A stretch of 64,000 bases of DNA from a virus: positions 1-64,000 of IMG/VR virus record IMGVR_UViG_3300036790_000408; one strand, given 5' to 3'. Shown piece by piece: positions 1-6,830 of this stretch. The notes beneath the pieces were generated by a model. That model saw only the letters and a list, made by a program, of their open reading frames with translations, made no database searches and was not told where the DNA came from. Numbering within the stretch: the stretch's first letter is position 1; each line of letters starts with the position of its first letter. The position numbers were made by a program, and so were the translations under genes.

Positions 1-74
1 TGGCGCACATAGTTGTCGATCCGACGCTGCCAGGTCCACGCATGGACCTGGCATGCTCCGGTTTCATCGTCCAT
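1..74 (-). CDS. partial CDS, cut by left window edge
   Basis: An ATG at 74 opens a leftward frame that runs off the window (24 codons visible, starting MDDETGACQVHAW). It overlaps the stop of the preceding gene by 11 nt. A second ATG at 67, in another frame, makes the ATGA stop/start overlap that is common in this operon, and that frame is also open (MKPEHARSM), so the reading frame is undecided. No function can be assigned. Confidence 0.45.
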   Translation of the reverse strand, partial: MDDETGACQVHAWTWQRRIDNYVR

Positions 75-261
75 TTATTTTCGCCTCATCTTTGGCCAGT
101 ATGGCCTCTCGCTCATCGGCTAACTGGCGAAGATACTGCGCGGCGCCACGCGCCCATCCAAGCTCCTTGGTGCCGGTCGTCATCCTGTCGCCGGCGTCGT
201 CTATCCAGGCCGCGGCATCACGCAGTCCATCGATGTGGCCTTTGCGCCGCTCAACGTCCAT
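64..261 (-). CDS. small phage protein, 65 aa
   Basis: Short, charged, mostly helical protein (MDVERRKGHIDGLRDAAAWI at the N-terminus) of unknown role. It overlaps the end of the upstream 142-aa gene by 11 nt and the start of the gene leaving the window by 11 nt. Such overlaps run through the whole 0-5.8 kb operon and imply translational coupling. No recognisable domain, signal peptide or membrane segment. Confidence 0.6.
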   Translation of the reverse strand: MDVERRKGHIDGLRDAAAWIDDAGDRMTTGTKELGWARGAAQYLRQLADEREAILAKDEAKINGR

Positions 262-679
262 CAGGAACCTCTCTCAGGTTCTCCTGCGCCCACCATCGCA
301 TCCGTCGCCACCGACCTTCCGGCGTCTCCGTCACCCAGTACGCCGGACCTTCATCGTTCTCGTATTCGATCTCGGCGATCATGCACCGAGCGACGCCGAA
401 CACGTCGCTTAGGGTCTTATGGTCGTCGGGATCGAGGCCGTCCGTAGCTACTCCACGCTTCAACGCTACGGCGCCCAGGGCGCACGCGTAGCCATCCGAA
501 CTCATAAGCTGCCCATCGCCCAGCACCTTCTCTGGCAAGGCGTCCAGCGCCTCGACCAGTTCACGCAGGAAGGCTTGGCCGCGCTTGCCGCTTAGAGCGT
601 TCCCCACCCTGGTGCGGTAGAATTCCAAGGCGTTGGGGAACGACTCATCGTCATCCTCAGTATAGCCTGATCGGCTCAT
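251..679 (-). CDS. conserved phage protein, 142 aa
   Basis: Soluble protein whose central part (RGQAFLRELVEALDALPEK, then CALGAVALKRG) and C-terminal part (IAEIEYENDEG, then RWRRMRWW) match a small conserved protein I recall from many proteobacterial phages and prophages. To my knowledge that family has no assigned biochemical role. It starts at an ATG in the context ACGATGAGC, shared in part with the MSDKP start boxes of neighbouring genes. Part of the leftward early operon; probably a host-modulating accessory protein, which is inference. Confidence 0.7.
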   Translation of the reverse strand: MSRSGYTEDDDESFPNALEFYRTRVGNALSGKRGQAFLRELVEALDALPEKVLGDGQLMSSDGYACALGAVALKRGVATDGLDPDDHKTLSDVFGVARCMIAEIEYENDEGPAYWVTETPEGRWRRMRWWAQENLREVPDGR

Positions 680-737
680 CGTTCATTCCTTCTCAATCGG
701 ACGCAATGGAGTTGTTCGGCACTCGGCAGATGTGGCG

Positions 738-1067
738 TTAGGAGAACACCACCAGGATGGCGCCGGCGACGAACAACGTGGTCGCGATGTACTGGACTGG
801 CCGCCAGTAGAGGGCGGCCAGAAAGCACTCGATGGCAATCCATGTTCCGACGATATAGCCGACGGTATGACCGGTTACCACCTCGTGCCACGACATCGCC
901 GGCAACGGGCCGTCATGTAGAACGATTAGAAACAGGCCACCGACCAACGCCAGAAAGTGGCAGAACAGGGTCGTCGCCAGCTTGGCGAACGATATCACGT
1001 ACCAAAGCACGTTCCAGACGCGCACCCACGTCGCACGGTCAACCGCCCCGATCGTTGTCAGTTTCAT
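738..1067 (-). CDS. small polytopic membrane protein
   Basis: 109-aa protein starting MKLTTIGAVD. The ATG at 1067 is chosen because it follows GAGGAAGAG; an in-frame start at 1115 would add 16 charged residues. Hydrophobic segments: WYVISFAKLATTLFCHFLAL merging into VGGLFLIVL, then VGYIVGTWIAIECFLAALYW and YIATTLFVAGAILVVF, giving three or four membrane passes. It sits inside the early operon, so a lysis role is unlikely by position; a role in superinfection exclusion or membrane remodelling is only a guess. Confidence 0.6.
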   Translation of the reverse strand: MKLTTIGAVDRATWVRVWNVLWYVISFAKLATTLFCHFLALVGGLFLIVLHDGPLPAMSWHEVVTGHTVGYIVGTWIAIECFLAALYWRPVQYIATTLFVAGAILVVFS

Positions 1068-1119
1068 CTCTTCCTCCCTATCTTGTGTTTCACGCAGTCC
1101 ATTAACTGTGGCCATCAGG

Positions 1120-1446
1120 TTATCCTCCGTTTATCGCTTTTATTTCGAGATCAGCGAGAATGTTTATGGATGACAGTAAGACGTTCAGATCAGGCTCCGA
1201 CATATCGACGTCACGGATGATCTTCGCCAACCATCGCCGCGCGGAGGCTGTATTCTGCGCCGCAACGGGACGTCCACGAAGCATTAGCGGCTTGTCGCTC
1301 ATCGTTGGTGCCCCACACACAGTCATTGTGCTCGTATCCATGCTCAAGGAGCGCGTCTGATAGCATCTCTTGCACAAGCATTCGCCGGGACTGAGTTCGA
1401 TCTCGTCGTCTTCGACGCTGCCACACCATCGACACGTGAGGTTCAT
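1120..1446 (-). CDS. zinc-knuckle small protein (possibly two in-frame starts)
   Basis: 108-aa frame. The N-terminal part has paired cysteines (CRWCG, then CLCKRC), a likely zinc knuckle. About residue 49 (position 1302) a second start lies in frame, inside GGGGCACCAACGATGAGCGA, nearly the same ribosome-binding/start box that precedes four neighbouring genes, and it begins MSDKPLMLRG. Either the 60-aa MSDKP protein is an internal-start product or two genes have become fused in frame. The C-terminal part (WLAKIIRDVDMSEPDLNVLL) is helical. Function unknown. Confidence 0.55.
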   Translation of the reverse strand: MNLTCRWCGSVEDDEIELSPGECLCKRCYQTRSLSMDTSTMTVCGAPTMSDKPLMLRGRPVAAQNTASARRWLAKIIRDVDMSEPDLNVLLSSINILADLEIKAINGG

Positions 1447-1464
1447 CGTTGGTGCTCCTCCTCT

Positions 1465-1836
1465 CTACCAGCCAGCACGGACACGCTTGATCACCTCTCC
1501 CATCTTGCGGCGCTGCTCCGTGATAGCCGCTTCTGGCCATTGATGCTTCAAAACGCGCCAACCGTGATCGCCGTCGCCATGCCAGATAAGGAGACACTCC
1601 TCAGTTTGGTCGTAGGCTGTTGTGCGCTCCAGCGCATCGAACCTGCACCATGTATCAAGCATCTGCTTGGCCTCGACCCACCTGCCGGATAGTAGCTTGC
1701 CTATGATGTAGGCAATGGACTTGTCCAGTTTGGGCACCCGCATTTCGAAATCGTTCGGCCCGCGCACGCACCAAGCGCCGGGACCGCTGTCATGGTGACG
1801 AGCATAGAAATATGGATCATCCGGCTTATCGCTCAT
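1465..1836 (-). CDS. hypothetical protein with MSDKP N-terminus, 123 aa
   Basis: Start taken at the ATG at 1836 (MSDKPDDPYF) because it overlaps the stop of the upstream gene in an ATGA junction and follows GGAGAGG; an ORF start at 1860 would add eight residues that are read from the upstream gene's tail. Soluble, tryptophan-rich C-terminal half (CLLIWHGDGDHGWRVLKHQW). No recognised family. Its first five residues are identical to those of two neighbours, reflecting a duplicated translation-initiation box. Confidence 0.55.
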   Translation of the reverse strand: MSDKPDDPYFYARHHDSGPGAWCVRGPNDFEMRVPKLDKSIAYIIGKLLSGRWVEAKQMLDTWCRFDALERTTAYDQTEECLLIWHGDGDHGWRVLKHQWPEAAITEQRRKMGEVIKRVRAGW

Positions 1837-2105
1837 TGTTGAACCTCTCCAATTTGGCACTTGTCAGCCCGCTTGCGGAACTCGTAGATGGCGCTCTCTA
1901 ACGCTGACCAGTATTCCGAGTCAGGCGTCTCGCCAGCCTCCCATGCGCGATTTTGCTCGGCCATGAACTGCTCCGCCGCAGTCGCGAGATACCGTCCGAA
2001 CTCTATGGCTCGATCTTTAGTGTCGCGCTCTCCCTTGAGCTTTGCGGTCTGAATAGTGTTAAGGCGGCGAAGCAACATCGTTCCAATAGGAGGTTTATCA
2101 CTCAT
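1833..2105 (-). CDS. hypothetical protein with MSDKP N-terminus, 90 aa
   Basis: 90-aa helical, charged protein starting MSDKPPIGTM inside the conserved box GGGAGCACCAACGATGAG. Both ends overlap their neighbours by 4 nt (ATGA), so it is translationally coupled to the dCMP deaminase upstream and the 123-aa gene downstream. No domain recognised; the sequence ends in KRADKCQIGEVQQ. Confidence 0.55.
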   Translation of the reverse strand: MSDKPPIGTMLLRRLNTIQTAKLKGERDTKDRAIEFGRYLATAAEQFMAEQNRAWEAGETPDSEYWSALESAIYEFRKRADKCQIGEVQQ

Positions 2106-2575
2106 CGTTGGTGCTCCCGATAGACAACGCCGGCTTCAATCAGTAGTCCTCCGGCATAAGCCAAGTCCTCAGCCCACGTCGAGAAACCGGACTTGAGTGG
2201 AAGCGACACAACCTCAACAATACCAACTTGGATCACGTCCAGGCTACACCGAGTGCACGGCGCGCCACCCCATACGTCGCCGCTATCATCTGTGGCCGCG
2301 AGGTAAAGAGTGCACCCCTTCATGGGCACACCGATGCGCGCTGCGTTCAGGATGGCGTTGACTTCCGCATGCACGACAAGGCGCAGTTTTTCCGGCTTAG
2401 TATGCAGCCTGATGTGCGTATCGGCTATGCCGCGCGGGAAGCCATTGAAGCCCGTCGACCTAACCTCACGATCTGGTCCAACGATCACCGAACCGACGCG
2501 AGTGCGCGGATCTTTAGACATGCCCGCGCACAGCAGCGCCATCTCGATAAAGTGGCTGTCCCACCTATCGCTCAT
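2102..2575 (-). CDS. deoxycytidylate (dCMP) deaminase
   Basis: Zinc-dependent deaminase converting dCMP to dUMP, feeding thymidylate synthesis during phage replication. The zinc and catalytic motif HAE is at residues 69-71 (VVHAEVNAIL) and the second zinc motif PCxxC at 106-110 (GAPCTRCSLD), in the order and spacing of the cytidine/dCMP deaminase family. The 157-aa length is normal. The start at 2575 (MSDRWDSHF) is set by the conserved GGGAGCACCAACG leader and by alignment to the family; an upstream start would add 25 residues read from the neighbour. Operon member, overlapping genes on both sides. Confidence 0.92.
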   Translation of the reverse strand: MSDRWDSHFIEMALLCAGMSKDPRTRVGSVIVGPDREVRSTGFNGFPRGIADTHIRLHTKPEKLRLVVHAEVNAILNAARIGVPMKGCTLYLAATDDSGDVWGGAPCTRCSLDVIQVGIVEVVSLPLKSGFSTWAEDLAYAGGLLIEAGVVYREHQR

Positions 2576-2807
2576 CGTTGGTGCTCCCTCGCCAATCCGC
2601 GCAGTTGTGTTCTTCCAGGCGCCGAACTTCCGCCATATCCTCTTCGACACCTCTGGCGTAACTCTCAGCGACGTTAAAGTGAATGCGAGCCTGCTGAGAG
2701 CCGGTCACAATCCGCCTCTTGAGCGCCCGAATTCGGAAGCTCGGTGACTTGCCTGCGGCGAGAGGCGGTTCGGCGGTTTCGTTATCACGTTCCTTTGGTG
2801 ACATCAT
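2565..2807 (-). CDS. hypothetical protein, 80 aa
   Basis: Starts at ATG 2807, whose ATGA overlaps the stop of the upstream gene. Basic middle section (RIRALKRRIVTGSQQARIHF) and acidic end. Its last residues, GSTNDER, are encoded by the same box GGGAGCACCAACGATGAGCGA that serves as the start signal of the deaminase, so the box does double duty. No family recognised. Confidence 0.5.
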   Translation of the reverse strand: MMSPKERDNETAEPPLAAGKSPSFRIRALKRRIVTGSQQARIHFNVAESYARGVEEDMAEVRRLEEHNCADWRGSTNDER

Positions 2808-3280
2808 GGTCTCCACACAAAGTCACCTTTGTCCTCGACGATAGCCGGCTCTTCTGCCTTGCACTCGCATTCCAACCCGACAAACCTGTCAGCGACAGGA
2901 CGCCAGAAATTCCTCACGACCCCATAGGGGACGTGGTTGTCCTCTTCCGCCCCATCCAATCCGAATTGCTTCAGCACGAACCGTGCTGCGTCCGAGGTGC
3001 AACGCTGTGGCCCCGCCGGCGTCTGGCGGCTCACCGAGATATGGTATTCTGGTCCTTTATCAATTTCACCGTCATCGACCACCTCGACCGCGCTGATTAC
3101 GGAGAGACTGCGCTCTGCATGAAAGTAGCCGCGCCCCACCCCTCCCATTGATAACACGGGTCTTGGAACCCGGAATTCGCGCCACCCACCAAAGCGTGGC
3201 CGAAGAGCTGCGATAATACTTCTGTGGCCATCTGCGAAGAAGTCTGTGGCCTCGGCGGTCTCTGGACGCTCGGTGCTCAT
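2804..3280 (-). CDS. conserved phage protein, 158 aa
   Basis: Soluble protein with a tail-end pair CECKAEEP and the block FGLDGAEEDNHVPYG followed by RNFWRPVADRFVG. I recall this block from uncharacterised proteins of proteobacterial phages. No catalytic motif is apparent. It overlaps the start of the downstream gene and the end of the upstream zinc protein by 4 nt each. Confidence 0.6.
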   Translation of the reverse strand: MSTERPETAEATDFFADGHRSIIAALRPRFGGWREFRVPRPVLSMGGVGRGYFHAERSLSVISAVEVVDDGEIDKGPEYHISVSRQTPAGPQRCTSDAARFVLKQFGLDGAEEDNHVPYGVVRNFWRPVADRFVGLECECKAEEPAIVEDKGDFVWRP

Positions 3281-3621
3281 GACATTGGCTCCGTTTCAAC
3301 CGTGATGAAGCATGTCCCGTCACACTCAGGACACGGACCATAATCGACTTCCTCATATGGATTGATCGCGCTGGCCCGAAGGATACGACCCTCACGCTGG
3401 CACGCTTCGCACGGGACGCGGATAGTTCGTCCGACAGGGCAGTCGCACTCACGGCCGGCCATGCCAAAGCCGTTGTGGCTGAGTTCGCAATCGCAGTAGT
3501 TGGCCGTTTGTGTTCCGCTACGGTCAGCCTGCGTGGTCTCAGGGACTTCGCTCTCTCGTGGGGATAAGTGTGCACAGGCCGCCGTAGCGGGTCCGGCGGT
3601 TTCGGTGGTGTCTTTGTTCAT
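3277..3621 (-). CDS. cysteine-rich zinc-binding protein
   Basis: 114-aa protein from ATG 3621 (MNKDTTETAG), whose ATGA overlaps the upstream stop. Four cysteine clusters follow: CDCELSHNG, CDCPVG, CEACQREG and CPECDGTC. The last two resemble half of a DnaJ-type zinc finger, but no J domain is present. Likely a structural zinc-binding protein of the early operon; target unknown. Confidence 0.6.
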   Translation of the reverse strand: MNKDTTETAGPATAACAHLSPRESEVPETTQADRSGTQTANYCDCELSHNGFGMAGRECDCPVGRTIRVPCEACQREGRILRASAINPYEEVDYGPCPECDGTCFITVETEPMS

Positions 3622-3824
3622 GACATTACCACAATCGCGCAATCCGGTTTCTCGGAGAGAGTTAGGGTTGTGCCATGTGGCACGATTACGATCTGGTCCG
3701 ACTGATGACTGCTCGCCGGCCACACGATGGCATACCGATCACCGTTCGGATGCGAAGATAACTGGACCAAGTGCGCCATGGCGACGGTCCTTTGGATCAG
3801 GTTCGTCGGCAGTTTCGGATTCAC
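3618..3824 (-). CDS. hypothetical small protein, 53-68 aa
   Basis: Two starts are plausible. GTG at 3824 overlaps the upstream stop as GTGA. ATG at 3779 (MAHLVQLSSH) follows AAGGA at good spacing. The predicted protein is beta-rich (DQIVIVPHGTTLTL) and ends VVMS, its stop overlapping the next start. No family recognised. Confidence 0.5.
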   Translation of the reverse strand: MNPKLPTNLIQRTVAMAHLVQLSSHPNGDRYAIVWPASSHQSDQIVIVPHGTTLTLSEKPDCAIVVMS

Positions 3825-4297
3825 TCGGCATACGTTTCACTCCACCCGAGATTTGCTAGAGCGCTCCAGGTCCATTGATCCAATGGTCCGTCACTCGGGC
3901 GACGCTGCTTCTCTTTCCAAATCGCGCTTGCCTTCCAGACCCGGTGAGCTTCAGGGCAACCGCTCGACCCGTATGGCGCTAGATTGGACAGGCAAATTGC
4001 TGCGCATTGACCCGCCCCCATAGACTGACATGCTGCTTTCTGTAGTGCGGTAGCCTCGGGATGCGGGAGCCACTCGTCGGCGATTTCTGGATTGCTACTC
4101 ATTGGTGACACCCTTCGGTTCCAGCCAGTGATAGCAGCCTCGCGCCCTTCTTCACTATACTCGCCGCGGCAAGCGGAGCACTCCACAACCCAATGATCAT
4201 TGGGTCCACCATGCTCAAACACGCCGCCGGCCACCTCCCCACAAAACGGACAAGGCTTGAGATCGGCGGTCTTTGATTCATCCGGCATCGATGACAT
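3821..4297 (-). CDS. Lar-like zinc-ribbon protein
   Basis: The N-terminal 60 residues have the Lar restriction-alleviation pattern: LKPCPFCGE, a spacer, WVVECSACR and finally AAITGWNRR. Lar proteins of lambdoid phages lessen type I restriction, and many phages carry Lar-type zinc ribbons of unproven function. A C-terminal extension of about 90 residues (MSSNPEIADEWLPHPEATAL onward, with several cysteines) is not typical, so the 158-aa protein is a Lar-like domain with an added domain. It overlaps the preceding gene by 20 nt. Confidence 0.7.
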   Translation of the reverse strand: MSSMPDESKTADLKPCPFCGEVAGGVFEHGGPNDHWVVECSACRGEYSEEGREAAITGWNRRVSPMSSNPEIADEWLPHPEATALQKAACQSMGAGQCAAICLSNLAPYGSSGCPEAHRVWKASAIWKEKQRRPSDGPLDQWTWSALANLGWSETYAE

Positions 4298-4463
4298 CCT
4301 TGATCGAGCGCCGCAGCAATTCCAGTTCGGAGATTGCGCTCATCTGAAAATAGCAACCGGGGTGGCAGGGGTTCGGGCTGCGCGGTATGCCACGGCATGT
4401 GCCATAGACGCAGTGAAGCCCGTCCTTGGTTGCGGCGGTTTGTGTTTGGCGTTCGTTCACCAT
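4278..4463 (-). CDS. small Cys-rich protein, 61 aa
   Basis: From ATG 4463 (MVNERQTQT), which overlaps the upstream stop by 7 nt and follows GGGAGGGA. Contains CVYGTCRGIPRSPNPC and HPGC, suggesting metal binding, then a helix (LELLRRSIKDVIDAG). Unknown function. Confidence 0.5.
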   Translation of the reverse strand: MVNERQTQTAATKDGLHCVYGTCRGIPRSPNPCHPGCYFQMSAISELELLRRSIKDVIDAG

Positions 4464-4681
4464 TCCCTCCCTTCCAGCACGGCCTCTAGCTGGTCGTATT
4501 CGGCTATGTGCTGTCTCGGAGAACCTGAGAACTCGCAAGTGTATCCATGGTAGCCGTCAACGGCTTGAACTGCCGCCCACCTTGCATCGTCACCTTCCGC
4601 CATTCTTTTGCGAGCATATAGGATCAAGCCGATGGCATCCTTCTCGGGGATTGTCCCGATGGCCTCGGCGGTTTCAGTCAT
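4457..4681 (-). CDS. hypothetical protein, 74 aa
   Basis: Starts MTETAEAIGT; helical, with LILYARKRMAEGDDARWAAV. It overlaps the methylase-like gene upstream by 8 nt and the Cys-rich gene downstream by 7 nt. No recognised domain. Confidence 0.5.
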   Translation of the reverse strand: MTETAEAIGTIPEKDAIGLILYARKRMAEGDDARWAAVQAVDGYHGYTCEFSGSPRQHIAEYDQLEAVLEGREW

Positions 4682-5414
4682 GGCGTTGCTCCTGACAAGC
4701 GGTGCGAGCGATTGCGATCAGAACGTCTCTGAACCCAGGCGGCGTTGCGTTCCGTATTTCGGTTTTTCGTTTTCCGCCAACCATCGCCATCATTCCGATG
4801 CGTCGCGCTTTCTCGTAACCGTAGCGTTCCAGCGCGATAGGATGCAGCCGCTGTTCGCACGGCCCCCAGATCAAATCCGGCAAGGTTACATGACAAGCGT
4901 AGAGCCAGGTCCGCTTGCCGGCCATATGGCCGTAGTGCCCTTGAGACACGCAACATGACCAGCCGAAAACCCCTGACGGCACCCAGCCCCCTGAGCGCGG
5001 CGGTGCGCCAAGCCTGAACACTTCCCAGGCATGGCTATCTGCCGGATGCTCCAAAACGCCGCCGAAACATTGAACTGCACCAAGGGCAGCAGCAAAGCAG
5101 CCGGCATCATCGCCAAGCTTGAACTGATGCGGTTTGCGCGTGCTGCCATGCCAGAAGCGCCCCCAGCGTTGGCAGGGAGGATGCGCTACGACAGGGTGCG
5201 GACCTGCGTAGGATCGCGCGTCGCGACTGAGAGGCCACGGATCAACGCCAGACAAACCCGAGTAGCATCCACCATCTTCGACGCACATGCCTCGATCCGG
5301 ACATCCGCCAGTGGCATCACATGGGCGCATCCATCGGACTGAACACTGTAGTGCAGTGGCCTCAGGAGGCTTGGGCTTAGGATCTGGCAATTGCGAACTC
5401 CATCGCGAACCCAT
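4674..5414 (-). CDS. DNA cytosine methylase-like protein
   Basis: Up to 246 aa. Contains VVAHPPCQRWGRF, where PPC is the catalytic loop signature of C5-cytosine methylases, followed by GGVLEHPADS, a block common in phage proteins annotated as DNA methylase-like. The N-terminal SAM motif is not obvious and the usual target-recognition region is short, so activity is uncertain. The N-terminus carries a cysteine cluster (GGCPDRGMCVEDGGC). The start is unsettled: ATG 5414 overlaps the previous gene by 38 nt, while ATG 5330 (MRPCDATGG) gives a shorter protein. Confidence 0.5.
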   Translation of the reverse strand: MGSRWSSQLPDPKPKPPEATALQCSVRWMRPCDATGGCPDRGMCVEDGGCYSGLSGVDPWPLSRDARSYAGPHPVVAHPPCQRWGRFWHGSTRKPHQFKLGDDAGCFAAALGAVQCFGGVLEHPADSHAWEVFRLGAPPRSGGWVPSGVFGWSCCVSQGHYGHMAGKRTWLYACHVTLPDLIWGPCEQRLHPIALERYGYEKARRIGMMAMVGGKRKTEIRNATPPGFRDVLIAIARTACQEQRHD

Positions 5415-5637
5415 CGATCATCGCCATAATGCCTCGACGCATCTCCGCGGCAATATCCGGACCGTCGATGGATTGCCCAAGGATCATAGCGCAGGCCACG
5501 ATAACGTCTGCCTGATTGGCTGTCCGTGCGTGTGTCGTGAGGTTAATTGACGAGACGACGCTCTTCACGCCATCGGCGGTGGAACTACGACGAATAACCT
5601 CTGCCCACATCTGGTCGTCGGTCGATTGGTCAGTCAT
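5377..5637 (-). CDS. hypothetical protein, 86 aa
   Basis: From ATG 5637 (MTDQSTDDQM) after AGGAGAAGCGGG. Helical, with DVIVACAMILGQSIDG and GIMAMIDGFAMEFAIA. It overlaps the small ribbon-helix-helix gene upstream by 8 nt. Probably the second gene of the early leftward operon. No family recognised. Confidence 0.55.
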   Translation of the reverse strand: MTDQSTDDQMWAEVIRRSSTADGVKSVVSSINLTTHARTANQADVIVACAMILGQSIDGPDIAAEMRRGIMAMIDGFAMEFAIARS

Positions 5638-5806
5638 CCCGCTTCTCCTGCGCTTTAAGCCATCCGTTTGCCACCAGCCAATCAGCCACGATCCTGCGCA
5701 CAAGAGAACTCACCGACCTATCGTCGGCGGCGGCTGCGGCTCGCAATCCGTTGAGCATCGGTGGATTGGCGCGAATGCCAAGGTGGCTTGTTTTATCATC
5801 TTCCAT
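5630..5806 (-). CDS. ribbon-helix-helix-like small protein (first gene of early operon)
   Basis: 58-aa protein beginning MEDDKTSHLGIRANPPML and continuing with AAAADDRSVSSLVRRIVADW, the strand-helix-helix pattern of Arc/MetJ-type DNA-binding proteins. It is the promoter-proximal gene. A sigma-70-type promoter ends about 9 nt before its ATG, and no Shine-Dalgarno lies at a usable distance, so translation may be leaderless. As first gene next to a promoter whose spacer holds an inverted repeat, it is a good candidate autoregulator (inference). Confidence 0.6.
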   Translation of the reverse strand: MEDDKTSHLGIRANPPMLNGLRAAAAADDRSVSSLVRRIVADWLVANGWLKAQEKRDD

Positions 5807-5815
5807 AAAGGCGAC

Positions 5816-5843
5816 ATTATCCTGAAGCGTTTCACGCTGTCAA
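5816..5843 (-). promoter_or_regulatory. sigma-70-type promoter of the leftward early operon
   Basis: On the minus strand, TTGACA (-35, at 5843-5838), a 16-nt spacer and GATAAT (-10, at 5821-5816) lie directly upstream of the ribbon-helix-helix gene at 5806. The spacer contains the inverted repeat GCGT-GAA-ACGC, a possible operator. Only 9 nt separate the -10 box from the ATG, so the transcript should be leaderless or nearly so. Confidence 0.65.
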
Positions 5844-5934
5844 ATTTTTATTGACCGTCCCACGTCAATTGCCATACGGTGCTCGACCACACCAAAGGGG
5901 TGACGATATGCTCTGGCAGACGCAAGGAGGCGGG

Positions 5935-6183
5935 ATGATCGACGTAGTCGACATGTCTGACGTGCATCTCGCAAACTCAATTGCCTACATGAGGCGCCGC
6001 ATTGCCACCATGCATAAAGATGAAAACAGCATGTGGGGCGGCTACAGCTTTCTCCAGGGAGAGCAGGCACAGTATGCCGCGGAGCAATACTTGGATCAAG
6101 TAGCGGAAGACATCAGCGATGCTGAATACTGCCTGCGCGGCTTGGAGGCCGAGAAAAACAGACGGTCGAGAGGTCAAGTATGA
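5935..6183 (+). CDS. hypothetical protein, 82 aa
   Basis: Start set at ATG 5935 because AAGGAGG lies 4 nt upstream; an in-frame ATG at 5908 after GGGGTG is an alternative. Begins MIDVVDMSDV; helical, probably coiled (YAAEQYLDQVAEDISDAEY). First of four rightward small genes chained by 4-nt overlaps. Function unknown. Confidence 0.6.
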   Translation: MIDVVDMSDVHLANSIAYMRRRIATMHKDENSMWGGYSFLQGEQAQYAAEQYLDQVAEDISDAEYCLRGLEAEKNRRSRGQV

Positions 6184-6383
6184 TGATAGTCGCAAAACGC
6201 CACGACTCAGATTGCTTCAGGCTATTGGAGGATGGGGTAATCGTGGGGTTTGCGCTCAGACTTACCAACGGTAAGTGGGTGATGACTGATACCAAAGATC
6301 GCCACATGGACTCTATCCACTATGAAAGTCCGAATGAGGTGGCGAAATGCTTCTCAACCGTTCGGCTGTTGGTGACAAAATGA
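6180..6383 (+). CDS. hypothetical protein, 67 aa
   Basis: Starts in an ATGA overlap with the previous gene. Mixed beta sequence (GVIVGFALRLTNGKWVMTD). No family recognised. Confidence 0.5.
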   Translation: MMIVAKRHDSDCFRLLEDGVIVGFALRLTNGKWVMTDTKDRHMDSIHYESPNEVAKCFSTVRLLVTK

Positions 6384-6426
6384 TCCGCAAACAGTCGGTC
6401 CTGTCATCCTGATGAAGGGAAGTGAA

Positions 6427-6609
6427 ATGTCACGCAATACCGAACCAGTCGAGATCGCCGGCGAAATCCGCCACGAGACGGATGCCGCCTATCTCTTCTT
6501 CGATGGCGACAAGGAGGTGTGGCTGCCGAAGGCCCATTGCGAATGGGATCCAGACGCCAGGACGATGGCCGTGGAAGAGTGGCTTGCTATGGATAGGGGC
6601 TTGATATGA
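6427..6609 (+). CDS. small conserved-type phage protein, 60 aa
   Basis: Start at ATG 6427 (MSRNTEPVEI), preceded by AGGGAAG; an upstream ATG at 6412 overlaps this ribosome-binding site and is less likely. The pattern of strands followed by VWLPKAHCEW and EEWLAMDRGLI resembles short phage proteins of unknown function that I recall from proteobacterial phages. Overlaps the next gene by 4 nt. Confidence 0.5.
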   Translation: MSRNTEPVEIAGEIRHETDAAYLFFDGDKEVWLPKAHCEWDPDARTMAVEEWLAMDRGLI

Positions 6610-6830
6610 CGGAGTTTGCCGGTTGGGGCATCCCCAGGGACCATGAGGCCATCAGATGCCCAAAGTGTCGAGTCGGTTACGCGGAGCGCGTTTCTTCGAA
6701 TATGGAGGAACGCAAACTCTACACTTGCGGCAGAGAAAGCGAAATCCTCGAATGCTGCGCTAGAGCCTTTGTCTGCGCGGCGTGCGGCACGCGGAGCGCC
6801 GGTAAGGCCGCGGCACCGGAAATGGACTAG
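6606..6830 (+). CDS. small zinc-ribbon protein, 74 aa
   Basis: Two cysteine pairs, IRCPKCRVG and VCAACGTR, about 45 residues apart suggest a zinc ribbon. Starts in an ATGA overlap. Its stop converges with that of the leftward HTH gene (4-nt overlap). Unknown function. Confidence 0.55.
   Translation: MTEFAGWGIPRDHEAIRCPKCRVGYAERVSSNMEERKLYTCGRESEILECCARAFVCAACGTRSAGKAAAPEMD

Larger units (their letters stand above)
1300..2590 (-). repeat. repeated ribosome-binding/start box in four early genes
   Basis: On the minus strand the box GGAGCACCAACGATGAG, or a near copy, surrounds the starts at 1302 (GGGGCACC form), 1446, 2105 and 2575, and a looser form surrounds 1836. Several of the resulting proteins begin MSDKP. 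The box also encodes the last codons of the upstream gene, so it is under both coding and initiation constraint. Confidence 0.65.

Noticed and set aside
3277-3621. DnaJ chaperone
   Set aside because: Two zinc-finger-like Cys pairs are present, but there is no J domain or HPD motif.
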